A stretch of 64,000 nt of DNA from Tethya wilhelma (Eukaryota; Porifera; Demospongiae; Tethyida; Tethyidae). Below, in pieces: positions 31,797-43,809 of the stretch. A program made the translations under genes and the position numbers. The stretch lies in NCBI GenBank assembly GCA_964030475.1, contig CAXIPT010000039.1, forward strand, positions 1 to 64,000. Direction: 5' to 3'. The notes below the pieces were generated by a model. The model was not told where the DNA came from, did not search any database, and saw only the letters and a list, made by a program, of their open reading frames with translations. Numbering within the stretch: the stretch's first letter is position 1; every line of letters starts with the position of its first letter.

Positions 31797-33376
31797 GATA
31801 AAGCATGTAGAACAAGAAGTAGTGTTGGTTCATGTGCTGAGTTATTCGTGCATATCGAGACAACCGTGAAAAGATTTGTTCGCAGATCTCAGTGTCAACC
31901 TACAAACATAAGAATGAAACAGCATAATATCATTGTATCAGCTATGAGATGTGCATGCAATTGTTACCTGTTTCAACTCTGGAAACAAATATGGGCTACA
32001 GCATGTCCTTTGAAGTCAATAACTATATGTAGAGATGCTATACGATCTGAGGTTGGAGTACATGCTCCATACTGCTTCAGGTGGCACCCATCGTCATAAT
32101 ATACAAAACCTGATTCAGAAATTAAAAAGCATCAGCAAAATGATGATTTCCATAAACTAACACCATCATGAATCTCCCAAATAGTCTAGGTACACAAACA
32201 GTTTCATGTTCAAACTTACGTAAGTCAGAGGTGGCATCTCTGATCTCTTGGAGAAAAGTGTGCAAAGCACCATACACTTGTGCCTCTGATACAGATCCAT
32301 ATAGCTCAGCAGGCATAGTAATAATCCAACACGGCCATGCTCCTGCCATTATTCCTATTGATGGATGTATGATAATAATTATTGTGAACTGGTTACTAAC
32401 TAAACCGTACTACTGTACATGTTATATATAATTATAACAAACTGTATCTGCTGTTTGTTTGTTTACTCGAACATGATCCTTTTCTGTGTTGCAAGAGAGC
32501 TTGCCTTCTTGCAAACCACTTTCCAAAACACTGTATGTATAGTACATGTTACAGTTACTACATTCTCAATAAGATCTCTGTCCGGTTTAGGAATTAATTA
32601 GATATGCAAACAATTTGTGCATATCATTAATTTGAACTACATCCTAAACAGGGTTTTTAGGTTCTAAGCTTTTTAGAATCTGTACTCAGGTTTTTCCGGA
32701 TCTTTATTTATTACAATAATAATAATTTTTTCCGTAACAATGCTTGTGCATGGATATAAAGAATACAGTTACAGTTTACATACCCACTGTTTGACGTTTC
32801 AATGGAAATGCAGGCTGGCTTAGAATCAGGTGGTGTCAAATCACCATTCTTGCTTAATTCAGTAGAGATCATTTGTCCAGCAGAGCTAGAGGACAGTTTG
32901 CTACATATTTCATACTGTATTCCATGTTCGTAGTCTTCAATCAGCTCTGTTAGAAGAGATGATGCTGTTTCCCATGTGGTCTGTGTAAGCGGTTTACCAA
33001 GCCAAAGAACCTATATTATAGTGTAAACAATAGCACATTAAAATTTTACAAAAAGTGTGGTACATATTATAGTCACTATAATACCTTCTAAGCACTTCAA
33101 AAAACATGGGTGTGTGTGTAACTGGCAGTTAAAGCACAGTCAGTACTTATTCCCAGTACGGTAGTACTGGAATGGCACGGATGGCCCATTAGCGCAATAC
33201 AAATATTCACGCGAATAACTCTGCAAAAACTGAGCGCTTAGCACTAAAAGGCTTCTTAAGCTACTATTTAGCTCTTTCTCTTTCTAATGAGCCCAAAAAC
33301 ATGGCCTAAAACCATCGCTAAAGTAACAAACACAAACATGCCAAACCTCCAAATTTCTCCATCTTCTTCTTATTCT

Positions 33377-33408
<32 letters not shown>

Positions 33409-34858
33409 TATCTTGGCTCGAGTTTTCTCAGAGACTATTCACTTTTAGAAGCTGATTCTTGAACGAATGAGCTTGGTTTCTTCCGGGACAGTCGCTTTTG
33501 CCATCGGTTTTTAGCGCCTCTCATTGAGTAGCTAGATACAAGACGAAAAAGCGCCTCCTCCATATGGCCGCCATTAATTTCTACACTCATGCATAATTCA
33601 TTAGCTTCTAGAAAATTCGAATTGACGACCATTTCCACACACAAAAGTGTGCGTTATTTGGAATTCAAATGCAAGTTGCCTGGAACTATTTTGTGATACC
33701 TGGATCCTCTTGCTCTTCTTAAGAAATGAATCAGGACTTTGATTATCATAACATATAGAAAGGCAAGTAAATCTTATGATACAGCTCCTGCGCCTCCAAA
33801 TCATGCAAATGACTGAGATGTGTGTTACACTTCAGTATCAAGCAGGCTCAGTACACAACTTACTGAGCAGCCTGGCCACAGTCTAGCTGGCTTGCCAGAC
33901 TACTAGCTTAGTAGCTAGCTACACACACCAACTCAATTGTGATTTGTAGAATTATGGAAAAATGAGAACAAACAAGTACAAAAAACATTGGAAATGTAAT
34001 GAGACACAGGAATGGCTAAATCGTAAAAAGAACGCAAACAAGATGGAATGGCTGTTAAAAGTGTGTAAGGAATTCTTCCTGTGGGCAAAGTAAGAGACTC
34101 AGTAAGGAGATTGTTAAATGCAGCCCATACAGGAAGAATTCTGCACACACTCAACAGCCATTTCATCTTGTTTGCGTTCTTTTTACGATTCAGCCATTCC
34201 TGTGTCTCATTACATTTCCAATGTTTTTTGTACTTGTCTGATATAGTGTTGAATGTCATGTTACTCTCTTGTCTACAACAAGACCAACTTGATCTTCTTC
34301 GGTGGAACTAGCTGATGTGGTAGAATCTTTTAGGGATAAGATTTGTGGTACTGCAACATTTGGCTTGTGAATGCGACAATAACGAAACATGTACTCAGGT
34401 GTATTGGGACAGTCCGTCCTCACTTGACCTGGGAGCCCTTTGTAAGTAACATACCCTGCGTTTGTTGCATAGCATACAGCTCTGTGGTTTTTCATGTTGC
34501 CGTCTATTACTATTGCTTGCCCACAACCTTTTACATCACAATGATGTCCTGTATTGAGCATAAGCCAAATTGGATAAATCAATGTTTGTTATAAGATAGA
34601 AAGAAAAACACTCTTTCATTCACACACTATGCAGACGTAATTGCATATAAGCTCATGAATGCTCCATAGTAAGCTGTGACAACATTTGAAAGAGTTGATT
34701 CTAGTTTGCTATGGAGTGGCAGATGAGATAATTTAAACAGGCTTGGATACCAAGAAGCAATTTGTGGGACAGCATATTGAAAATAAGCTGCTTCTGCTCG
34801 TCTACGATCAAGTTTTTGGCGTTCTTGAAAGGTTTGTTCTCCTCATAGACTGAATAAT
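31797..34858 (-). pseudogene. KDZ-type transposase gene (CxC cluster, chromo-like and catalytic exons), copy 1
   Basis: Exons read from high to low coordinates. About 34,630-34,855 encodes AEAAYFQYAVPQIASWYPSL. 34,258-34,582 encodes a Cys cluster (GHHCDVKGCGQAIVIDGNMK ... RAVC) of the type associated with KDZ transposases. About 32,796-33,012 encodes WLGKPLTQTTWETASSLL, like the end of a chromodomain. 32,224-32,353 follows. 31,968-32,112 encodes FVYYDDGCHLKQYG and VIDFKGHAVAH. About 31,797-31,900 encodes VDTEICEQIFSRLSRYARIT then HMNQHYFLF, both hallmark KDZ blocks. Exon borders are GT-AG. A TGA ends the exon at 31,968-32,112 unless spliced earlier. The hairpin element at 33,150-34,236 separates the Cys-cluster and chromo-like exons. 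The 5' part is missing here but present in copy 2 (58,741-62,004). Confidence 0.65.
33150..34236 (+). mobile_element. Hairpin/palindrome element, copy C (complete, 1087 bp)
   Basis: It begins A|TTCCCAGTACGGTAGTACTGG and ends TTTTTTGTACTTG|T. The order inside is terminal hairpin, GGATGGCCCATTAGCG block, TTC microsatellite (33,362-33,412), conserved body and a 3' palindrome with ~110-bp arms (33,974-34,236). The duplicated locus at 59,540-59,560 reads straight through (CAGTACTTATCTGATATAG) without it. This shows that the insertion went between A and T with no duplication or loss. There is no coding capacity. Confidence 0.9.
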
Positions 34859-34862
34859 AAAT

Positions 34863-35160
34863 GTGACCTGTCAAGGGAAAATGTGCTGGTTAGGAAATTA
34901 TTGTTTTTGGAGTAAAATGTGATTTTACTTTAATTCGCGTTTTTGCGGGAAATTTTTTTCTTACACAGCTGTGTTGTGCTACATTTCAGCATGCTCAATG
35001 CAAAATTTGAGGAGTGGAGCTGCTTCTGCTGCAGAGATATAGACAGCAATGTCAGCCTCATTCATTTTTACTTAGTTGCTAACATGGAGGACTGTTGCAT
35101 GCTATGCTGGGCAACAAACCATAGTGAATATTTATGAGCAAGGCAGCTGCCACTAAAATA
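34863..35160 (+). mobile_element. GTGA-TIR element fragment, copy 5
   Basis: It starts GTGACCTGTCAAGGGAAAAT and continues with diverged sequence matching the first ~300 bp of copies at 12,225 and 60,179 (AGCATGCT, GCAAAATTTGAGGxGTGGAG). It ends near 35,160. Identity to copy 60,179 is visibly lower than that of the flanking duplicated sequence. Confidence 0.7.
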
Positions 35161-35442
35161 AATGCAGTGGCTACTGAGTCGGTACCGGTGCGCAATTCGA
35201 CAAGCTTAAAGACCCGTTAATGGAGCTCGTGATCATGAGTGATGCGTGCGCTATTCGAAGGTATTATGGCAACGGTCATCCATAGGCCTAAAGGCTAGCG
35301 CATAGTTTGACACTGCACAGCCAGGACATTTTTCTGTTAAAATTTATATTCATTCAATCATAGATGTCAAAATTGTAACATATACACACCAATGTCTGAT
35401 ATACTTGTGACACATACATAGTACACTTAGTTGACTTCTGTT

Positions 35443-37100
35443 TCAAAGAAAACTTGGTGACTCGTGGCATTTCTTACAAAACCAATACTTCTGCTTAGGT
35501 GTATCCTTCAGCCCATTACATACAACATGATACCAATTGAGGCAGTAGTCACAGACAATTCATCGAGATTCATCTAAGTCATGAGAACAAATCTTGCACG
35601 TGTATATCGGGTTTGACATCTTTTGTGACACCACATCTTTCACTAACAGCCAAGCATCACTGCTAAAGTAACGTACGTCTTATAAGATGAATGTCCATGT
35701 TTTTATCAAGTACAGTGTCAGGTAGATTCTTTGGGCACACTTCAACTTGATCCTCTTCAATCAGTTTAAACTTTGGCTTCTGTATCACTAACTCAACAAC
35801 TTCGGTATTGACAAACCATGTCAGCATGACTATATGTAGTCATGTTTGTGTGAATATAAAAGGTAACAATATTCCCAGTACGGTAGTACTTCACGCGAAT
35901 AACTCAGCAAAAACTGAGCGCTTGGCACTAAAAGGCTTCTCAATCTACTATTTAGCTCATTCTCTTTCTAACAAGCCTAAAAACATGGCCTAAAACAATC
36001 GCTAAAGTACCATGCCAAACCTCCAATTTTTTCCATCTTCTTCTTCTTATTCTATGTTGGCAAGGCTTCTCTCAGAGACTGCTCGCTTTCAGAAGCTGAT
36101 TCTTGAACGAAAAAACTTGGTATCTTTGTCTTCAGTCGCTTTTGGCATCAGTTTTTCACGTCTCTCGTCCAGTCACTAGATACAAGACAGAAAGCGCCTT
36201 AACCATATGACCCCCATTAATTTCTAAACTCATGCATTATTCATAATAATTGGGAATTCAAGTTGATGACCCTTTCCACATAGGCAAGTGTGCGTTATTT
36301 GGAATCCACAGCTTACCTAACCAGTGCTGAACTCCAGAGCTCTGGCTGAACTCTACCTTTCTTCAATAACTATCTTGCTACTATTGAATAAGCAACTTCG
36401 CATGTACTGAAGGCAAAAAAGTTTTGTGATGCCACTGCTCTGCCTGCAGTAATGCCAGGTCCTGCAAATTCAGTACTAAGCTAGCACTGAGTACCATCAC
36501 ACATTCAGTTGGACCCATCCACTGATACACACGGCACAAACTAACTGATAGAATTATGAATAAATGAGAGCAAACAAGAATAAAAAACAAGACCCAGGAA
36601 TGGCCAAATCATAAAAATGAAAGCAAACAAGTGGAATGGCTGTTAGAGTGTGTAAAGAATTCTTCCTGTGGGCGAAATGAAGGACTTAACACAGTAAAAA
36701 GACTATTACATGCAGCCGATAGAAGGATTCTTTACACACTCTAACAGCCATTCCACTTGTTTGCTTCTTTTTTATGATTTGGCCATTCCTGTGTCTTATT
36801 ACATTTCCAATGTTTTTTATTCTTGTAATATATATTGACGGCAATCATTTCCATCGACATCAGATACTTTTTTCTTTCAGTGACGTGTGTAGTTTGATGA
36901 TTGGAACCAGTTGAACACTGCCACTTTTCTTAGTTTTCTTCTTAGCAGGTAATCCAATCACAGTTACCTCGTGACCCTTTGGACCTCCTCGTTTACCCAT
37001 AACAGGGGGCATGGATATATCTATGATCGAAATAAACACATGCATAATAACACTATCCATTATCATAGTTATACATTGACTGACTTGATAAATCACTCAG
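35443..37100 (-). pseudogene. C-terminal part of a PHD-finger/MULE-type gene, broken
   Basis: The last exon (35,443 to about 35,690) encodes RYFSSDAWLLVKDVV and then a PHD finger: YTCKICSHDL, a TGA, IVCDYCLNWYHVVCNGL, and YWFCKKCH. The C4-H-C3 zinc ligands are all present. Just upstream (to about 35,810) is an acidic segment EEDQVEVCPKNLPDTVLDKN. A 4-bp duplication (ACGT) near 35,665 shifts the frame. Farther upstream, 36,930-37,010 encodes MGKRGGPKGHEVTVIGLPAK, a basic linker I associate with the same MULE/SWIM/PHD family. Element copy D lies between. Small exons around 37,120-37,310 may belong to the same gene. PHD fingers read histone H3 tails; the gene as it stands is dead. Confidence 0.65.
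35872..36825 (+). mobile_element. Hairpin/palindrome element, copy D
   Basis: It starts A|TTCCCAGTACGGTAGTACT, where part of the right stem is lost, and ends TTTATTCTTG|T at 36,825. The body and 3' palindrome (from about 36,569) are as in copy C, but the palindrome's outer arm is shorter. It lies inside the PHD/MULE-type gene. Confidence 0.85.
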
Positions 37101-37448
37101 CCTTGGTGTAACACCTGCTTCTGAGTTTTTAAAACAATCACTTGTTGCTCCCTATAATTAAATCATGAATTTATATATATACAAGGTCAGGTAAGGGAAC
37201 ACCAGCTAGGTTTCACATGCAACACTTACACTGACAAGATCTTGTTTTTGTGGTGGATCAGCTGACATGGTTTTCTCCAACAACTCTGTTCTTCTACGGG
37301 CCAGTTCTGCAGTGTGAAAGGTTTCATGATTACTCAATAACTAGGCAAATATTCACAACTATTGCCAGAAAAATTAACGGTCAAAAAATTTGATGACTTG
37401 CTCTGCAGAATGTACAATGCACCAAGGCATACACCTGGTTTTTTGGTA

Positions 37449-39115
37449 TTCCCAGTACGGTAGTACTGGGTACATAGGAATGGCACGGATGGCCCATTAG
37501 CGCAATACAAATATTCACGCGAATAACTCTGCAAAAACTGAGCGCTTGCCACTAAAAGGCTTCCCAAGCTACTATTTAGCTCATTCTCTTTTCAACAAGC
37601 CCAAAAACATGGCCCAAAACAATCGTTAAAGTACCAAACTAAAATATGCCAAACCTCCAATATTCTCCATCTTCTTCTTCTTCTTCTTCTTCTTCTTCTT
37701 CTTCTTCTTCTTCTTCTTCTTCTTCTTCTTCTTCTTCTTCTTCTTCTTCTTCTTCTTCTTCTTCTTCAAGGCTGTTCACTTTCAGAAGCTGATTCTTCAA
37801 GGAATAAATTTGGTATCTTTGTCTTCACGAGCTTTTGGTATCGTTTTTCTGTGTCTCTTGTTAGGTGGCTAGATACATGGCGAAAATCGTATGGCAGCCA
37901 TTCATTTCTACACTTATGCATATTCATTAGCTACTTGAACACTTCAAAGTGACAACCTTTTTCCAGATATAAGTGTGTGTTATTTGGAATCTGAATATTT
38001 GGAATCTGAATATTTGCTGGCTGCCTGCTTTACCTGAAGATTTCTGGTTGTGCTGAGCTCTCTGTAATCTTTCAGTCTTCAATATTTAGGAGGTGAATAG
38101 ACTACTTTAATATTACACTTATTATGTTGTTGTCATTATAAGGAGATGAGTAAAGCTAGTAAATTTTGTTTGATACACTCCAGCCTCCAGTGCTGAGATA
38201 CTTCACTTTACTGATAGCATACCAGATTATACAAGCTATTATATTAATGCTGATATGTAGAGTACAAGTAACTACAGAATAGACTTGGTATCGATACGAA
38301 TAGACTTGGTATCTTTGTCTTCACGAGCTTTTTGCATTGGTTATTCGCCTCTCTAGCCGAGTCTCTAGATACAAGACGAAAAGCGCCTTCTCCATATGGC
38401 AGCCATTCTTTTCTATACTCATTAATAATTCATTAGCTACTTTGGAAATCAAGTTGACGACCCTTTTCCAGTAAGACAAGTGTGCGTTATTTGGAATCCG
38501 AATATTCGCTGCTCTGATTCGCTGCCTGCCTGTTTTCTGGTTGTGCTGAAGTCCCTGTAACCAGTTACTGGTACCTTGCACTCTTAAATATTTAGGGGTG
38601 AATAGACTACTTTGTTACATAGTTGTCATTATAAGAAGATGAGCAAAGCAAGTAAATTTTGTCACAGTAAGATACAGCTCTCTCTCAGAGTCCAGCCTCC
38701 CGAGTCCTGAGATGCTTCACTTTACTGATAGCAAAGATTATAGCATAAGCTATAATATCCATACTGATAGTGTACAAGTAACTACCATATATACACACAA
38801 ACTCAACTGTGATGTAGAATTATGAAAAAATGAGAACAAATTAAACAAGTGAAAAAAACAATTGAAATGTAATGAGATATAGGAATGGCCAAATCGTAAA
38901 AAAGAAAGCAAACAAGATGGAATGGCTGTTTGAGTGTGTAAAGAATTATTCCTATGGGTAATATGAGGGACTCAACATGGGAAGAGAGTACTACATGCAG
39001 CCCACACAGGAATGATTCTGCACACACTCAAACAGCCATTCCATCTTGTTTGCTTTCTTTTTTACGATTTGGCCATTCCTATGTCTCATTACATTTCCAA
39101 TGTTTTTTTCACTTG
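37449..39115 (+). mobile_element. Hairpin/palindrome element, copy E (internally duplicated, 1667 bp)
   Basis: It starts A|TT followed by the perfect hairpin CCCAGTACGGTAGTACTGGG (37,451-37,470) and ends CACTTG|T at 39,115. It holds the longest TTC tract in the window. The body segment 37,795-38,280 is repeated at about 38,290-38,800 (GACTTGGTATCTTTGTCTTC and onward), which explains the extra length. The 3' palindrome spans about 38,847-39,115. Confidence 0.85.
37673..37766. repeat. (TTC)n microsatellite in copy E
   Basis: About 31 uninterrupted TTC triplets. The same position holds shorter TTC tracts in copies A, B, C, D and G, so the microsatellite is an integral part of the element. Confidence 0.95.
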
Positions 39116-39195
39116 TAACAATGAAATAGAAAGCTTTTTTCAATAAATTAGATAACTACCCTACTATACATCAGTTAAGTTGACCTATTCAGAGA

Positions 39196-39750
39196 TTAGA
39201 CTCGAATTCCTTCCCAAATTTCTTCACTAGCTTCTCTATCTCTGTTCCAGGTTTCTCTTCTCCTACATATCCCCGGATCTTGAATGTAGTTTGCAATGGA
39301 TTCTTTGGGAACAGAGTCCAGTGTTTCTGGCAGTGATACAATGGAATAGTCACAGTATGATCTTGTTAACCATTTGCTGTGGGCACGGACTCTTTCGTTA
39401 CCATTAAGTGAATGAAATTTTGGATGGAATATGGTGGTCTGTCCTTTACCCTCTAACATTTTTTACAAAGCATTCTTCTCACATCTCTGAAGTCATCATG
39501 CTGGCTGAGAATATAGTCTGCATGTGTACAAGCTTTAAAGACTTTGTGTTGATACCTATTTCTTCCAAATAATACCTGCATCCCTTGGTGTTCCATCTGG
39601 TACCACAAGCTTCTGGGGTTTGCCAGCCCACACAGTGTCATCAGTAGCAGAAGTAGAAGAACCGTTCTAATCAGCAAAAGAACAGTCTCATCAGTAGTAG
39701 AGGTATATATAAGCAAGAGTTTCAGAAGGAGGAGTTGGAGTTGATTGTGA
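39196..39750 (-). pseudogene. Unrecognised coding remnant
   Basis: Minus-strand segments carry real protein-like sequence. These include ACTHADYILSQHDDFRDVRR (about 39,480-39,550), KFHSLNGNERVRAHSKWL and LPETLDSVPKESIANYI (39,270-39,440). In another frame, FKIRGYVGEEKPGTEIEKLV follows (39,200-39,290). The change of frame near 39,285 indicates a frameshift. I recall LPETL..VP..S....Y from sponge proteins of unknown function. Confidence 0.35.
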
Positions 39751-39896
39751 TTGTCCCTGATTGCTGGATCTTGAATTCTGTTTATTGGTCAACAAATGTG
39801 CTCTTGCAGCTTTAATACATATGCTTTCTTTGTTTCTTCAGCTTAGGCATTTTCGCTTCGAACACTTTCTTTTCATAAATATGAAAAAAAAAAACC

Positions 39897-42800
39897 AGAC
39901 ACTTTACTCTTTGTTTACAATCGCACATAGCTAGGTACTAATTGGACTCAGCATTACGTAATCAAGTGCACATGGCCAAATTCTACCGCAATTGCATTCT
40001 AATTATTGGCAGTAAAAATTAGATACAGAAAGCTATGCGTTGCTATAGTCGATCAATTGTAGTTTTTTAGTTACGCGCATTCGAAAAAAAATGCGTTTAT
40101 GCCTTGGTGCACTGTAAAGTAAAAATATTGACAAATATAAATTTGACGATTTGCACTTGCTTTAATTTACGCATGTGCATAATACATTCATATATGGCAC
40201 CAAATATAATTATTAGCTGATTTAAATTTGATGATTTGGACTTTGACCGTCCAACCGTCAAACTGAAATATTTCCTGCTATACAGTATATCACTTCAGTG
40301 TTTGCCCTAAGATTTGTGCAATGAAAGTCAAAAGGCATTGTATATTCTATACTTATATATAGTGTATAAATGTATGTATGTTCAATCATGCCGAATAATT
40401 ATAGCAACAAATTTAATAACTGATGAAAAATACATATACACAATGACACAAACACACAGACACATTCTAAGGTGTTGATTTCACTAATAGTTATTTTTTA
40501 GAGTTAAAAATTCTTCTTGGTTTCAGTTTACGCCACTTGTCAACTGCTTCTTCAAAATTAAAGTGTTCAATAGGAGGAGACTCCATAGAAATTCTCATCA
40601 ATACATCAAGGCAAGAAATAGTTAGACGATTACACAGTCTAGTTTTGATTAGGTTTTTGAGTGCTAAAACCCCTTTCACAACAAGCTGTACTGATTAGCA
40701 GTGAGCAGCAAATAGCTGCTAGCTTACATAATTCAGGAATGATATGGTTATGTTTCTGAATGATCTGCTCTGAAAACTCCTGCACTGTGAGAGTCTTGTA
40801 CTGTTTGAAAGCTATTTGTTTGAGTAAATACCTCTCAACTTTAGCATTGTCTGAATCAATAGGAGGTGTTAGATCTGATTGTGATGATCTACACGTGTGA
40901 TCATTTCCATAACTGCCAACATCTTCGGCTTTTTTAGGAAGATTTCTAGGGTCTAAAATAGACATAGCAGCAAACAAAGAGAGTGACAGAAATCTAGAAC
41001 GTAAATTGTCCACAACTGCTTGTAAAAATTGCTCATGCACAGAAGCAAACTTAGCTCTCTCAGATTTAATGTTTCTAAATTCAATGTCTTTTGTACTTCC
41101 CTTCAGATACATGATTGAAAAACTTTCTAAGCTTACTACCCAGTGAATCTTTCATTGCAACAAGAGCAGAAATAGTAGATTCTACCATTATCGGAATGAT
41201 GGAAAAATCTATTTTTTTAGATTGAAAGGTCTTAGAGAGTTTCCCAGCAGTCCTAAGGTATCTACAAAAAGATGTGTCGTAGCCAAAAATACAAAACTAG
41301 TGATTTCTCTAGTTAGGCCCACTGTTGCAGGATCACCTTCTGCTGCTTCATTTTCAAAATACGTAACTAGTGAAGTTAGAGTTCTTTGAATAGCTTCAAT
41401 AGCATGTTAAAAAGATAACAAACGTACAGTGTAAATCTGTTGGTAGGCTAACTTGGGATCATTTACAACATCTTGGATTTCACGAAAAGAACTAAGACGT
41501 GATGAAGACCGACTGAAATGAGAATAAATTGCACCTACACATTTGATATATCTAAGTATGACACCTTGTCAGCAGCTTGCGCGGTTGCCAAAGCTACCGG
41601 TGTGCAATACAATGGACAGATACCACATATGTGAACGCATGAAGTAGAAATCAGAAATTGGGTGCAGGTTCATGAATACAGTTATTTGAGGTCAAAGTTT
41701 AGGGGATAGTACTACCATATAGTATTCTTCTATAAGTTCAAACCTACTGAGTTAAGGTATGAAAAATTGCTACCATGGTCACCAGCTAATTGAATTATCT
41801 GCTCACCATATATGGTATGACGAACTTCAATAAAACCTTACTAGATATTTAATGAGTTGAATGAGAACATTAATTTAATTAGAAAATCAAAAATTTTATT
41901 ATTGAATAGCAGTATTGCAACTAGTAGGCCAATTATTCATCTAGTTTGGGTTGCCACTGTCAATAACTACAAAAATAGGATCAATTTAAATGTTGCTCAT
42001 TACGTATTATAATTAATTGACATTTTTTCTTATAGACCATAACACTTCAGTGGTAAAAGATATGGATCCAATTTTTTGGAGAAAAATTTTGATGGCAAAG
42101 CAAAATACTTTTATGTAATAAAATCCAAAACTAGGGGGTATGTCTAAGCACTGATTTATACTTCATGCATTCACATATGGGTTCTTATCCTTAAGCAATG
42201 CAGATAGACCACCAGTCATTACAGATGCACCATCTGTACAAAAACTAAAGCAATTAGTTAAAGGTAATCCCTTCTCAGTCAAGTAGTCTTCAAGACACTG
42301 CTGAATACCGAATGCTAAACAATCATGAATCAGTGAGTTGGCCATGTAATGGACTTCACATTTTCCACTTTCTGCACAAAACGAAACATAAATAATCAAG
42401 TGCTTTTCAGTAGATATATCTGTACTTTCATCTACAAGCAAGTTAAACAAAGGTGCCATCTTGATTCTTTGTAATAGGTGCTCATCAATGCATGTTGAAA
42501 TGCAATCTTGCATTTCATCGGGAATTCGGTGATGTGTATACTGTGCATTCTTTGCAATACTTAAGTTTGAGAGTTCATGACATCCTTGTAGCATTACTAG
42601 GTTATTCAGTGACACATACTATCGAGTAACAACTTCCTCTTTAGCCAGCCAGTACACATTAATCATGGCAGCCTTTACAGTCTTCTCTTCACGAGAAAAT
42701 TGGCGTTCCCACACACTAGTCAGAGTACCTCCATGTGATGCTAACATAGAACATTGAAGTGCACCTTGATGTTCACTAGACTTTTCATGCTTTCTTAAAT

Positions 42801-43221
42801 TATCTACTCTCAAAATTCCTGCATCCTTCATCAGCGCTAAAAGCACTCTTTTTATTATGCTTAACACACTCATGACAAAACATACTCTTTGTATCAGTGT
42901 TATACTCTAACCATGAAAATTCCCTTTTCCAGTTGGTTTGAAAACTCCTTTGATAGTCCTTTTTCTTCCTTTTAGCAGCAGATTCATCATGATCAAACTC
43001 TTCTTCTTGTTCCTCTTCTCCTCTTAGTATGTCAAATTGAAAAAGCGTTTGTTGAACAGCCATGACACTGAGAGTTTGCCACGTGGCAAAAATTCAACCA
43101 CGTGGTAGAGTTTCTAATTATAAGTACACAGAGAAAAATTGAAAATTACTGTGTTTAATGTAAAGATTCAGTTCTTCCTGGAGAGGATTCTGTATGCGTC
43201 CAGAACAGAAAGTAAGTGTCT
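39897..43221 (-). mobile_element. hAT transposon, copy 1 (transposase remnants 40,491-43,063)
   Basis: The left end starts CAGACACTTTACTCTTTG. Near 43,221 an inverted version (TAGACACTTACTTTCTG) is seen. The transposase reads on the minus strand. A BED/TTF-type zinc finger has SMFCHECVKHNKKSAFS and LRKHEKSSEH (42,750-42,900). The DDE parts are NLLVDESTDIS (42,420-42,450) and FCTDGASVMTG (42,200-42,240). The C-terminal dimerisation block is ISTACCERGFS (40,640-40,690). Damage includes a one-base insertion near 42,810, an in-frame TAG at 42,616-42,618 and a disordered middle region (41,120-42,160). It would have cut and pasted itself; now it is dead. Confidence 0.8.
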
Positions 43222-43579
43222 AAAGACGCCTAGATACCTTCTAGAGCGAACACTGTATCACTTACTGTATCTGACAACAAGTGCTGAAGTTCACTTTGTG
43301 GTTCTTCATCACCATTTTCATTAGATTCATCTCCACTGTGCTCTAACAATAAATATAATAAGTACTGTAACAATGTACTTGCACATACGATTATACTCAT
43401 GCTTTGATCTTATATACCGTTATCAGGGGGTAGTTAAATTTTCTTCCACGACACAGTTTCTCAAGTTGCTCAATTCGTGCATCAAAAGTTTTGCGGGTAG
43501 CCTCAGATACAAGTGAAGCTAACTTTGTAGTTAATCTAGAAGCACACCAAAATTTCTCAAACTGAAATATCAAGACAGT

Positions 43580-43622
<43 letters not shown>

Positions 43623-43702
43623 AGGGGGAAGGAGGGAGAGGCTATTTTAATAAATACCATCGATTGGAAAGCATTGTTTCACGGTAACATGGTACCACCA
43701 AA

Positions 43703-43809
43703 TATTATTAAATTATATTCTTGCTCATCAACGCAGTATGCAGATTGATTAAAGTTTGATATTTTCAATCTGCATACTGGGTTGGTGAACAAGAATATAA
43801 TTTAATAAT
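43703..43809. repeat. 45-bp-arm inverted repeat in intron (also 48,680-48,786)
   Basis: TATTATTAAATTATATTCTT at the left is mirrored by AAGAATATAATTTAATAAT at the right, with the arms continuing through CACCAACxCAGTATGCAGATTGA. Present in both copies of the MULE/ZSWIM-type gene, inside an intron. Confidence 0.85.

Noticed and set aside
35160..35330. Possible tRNA or small structured RNA in the GC-richer stretch
   Set aside because: I could not fold a cloverleaf, and there are no A/B-box sequences at proper spacing.
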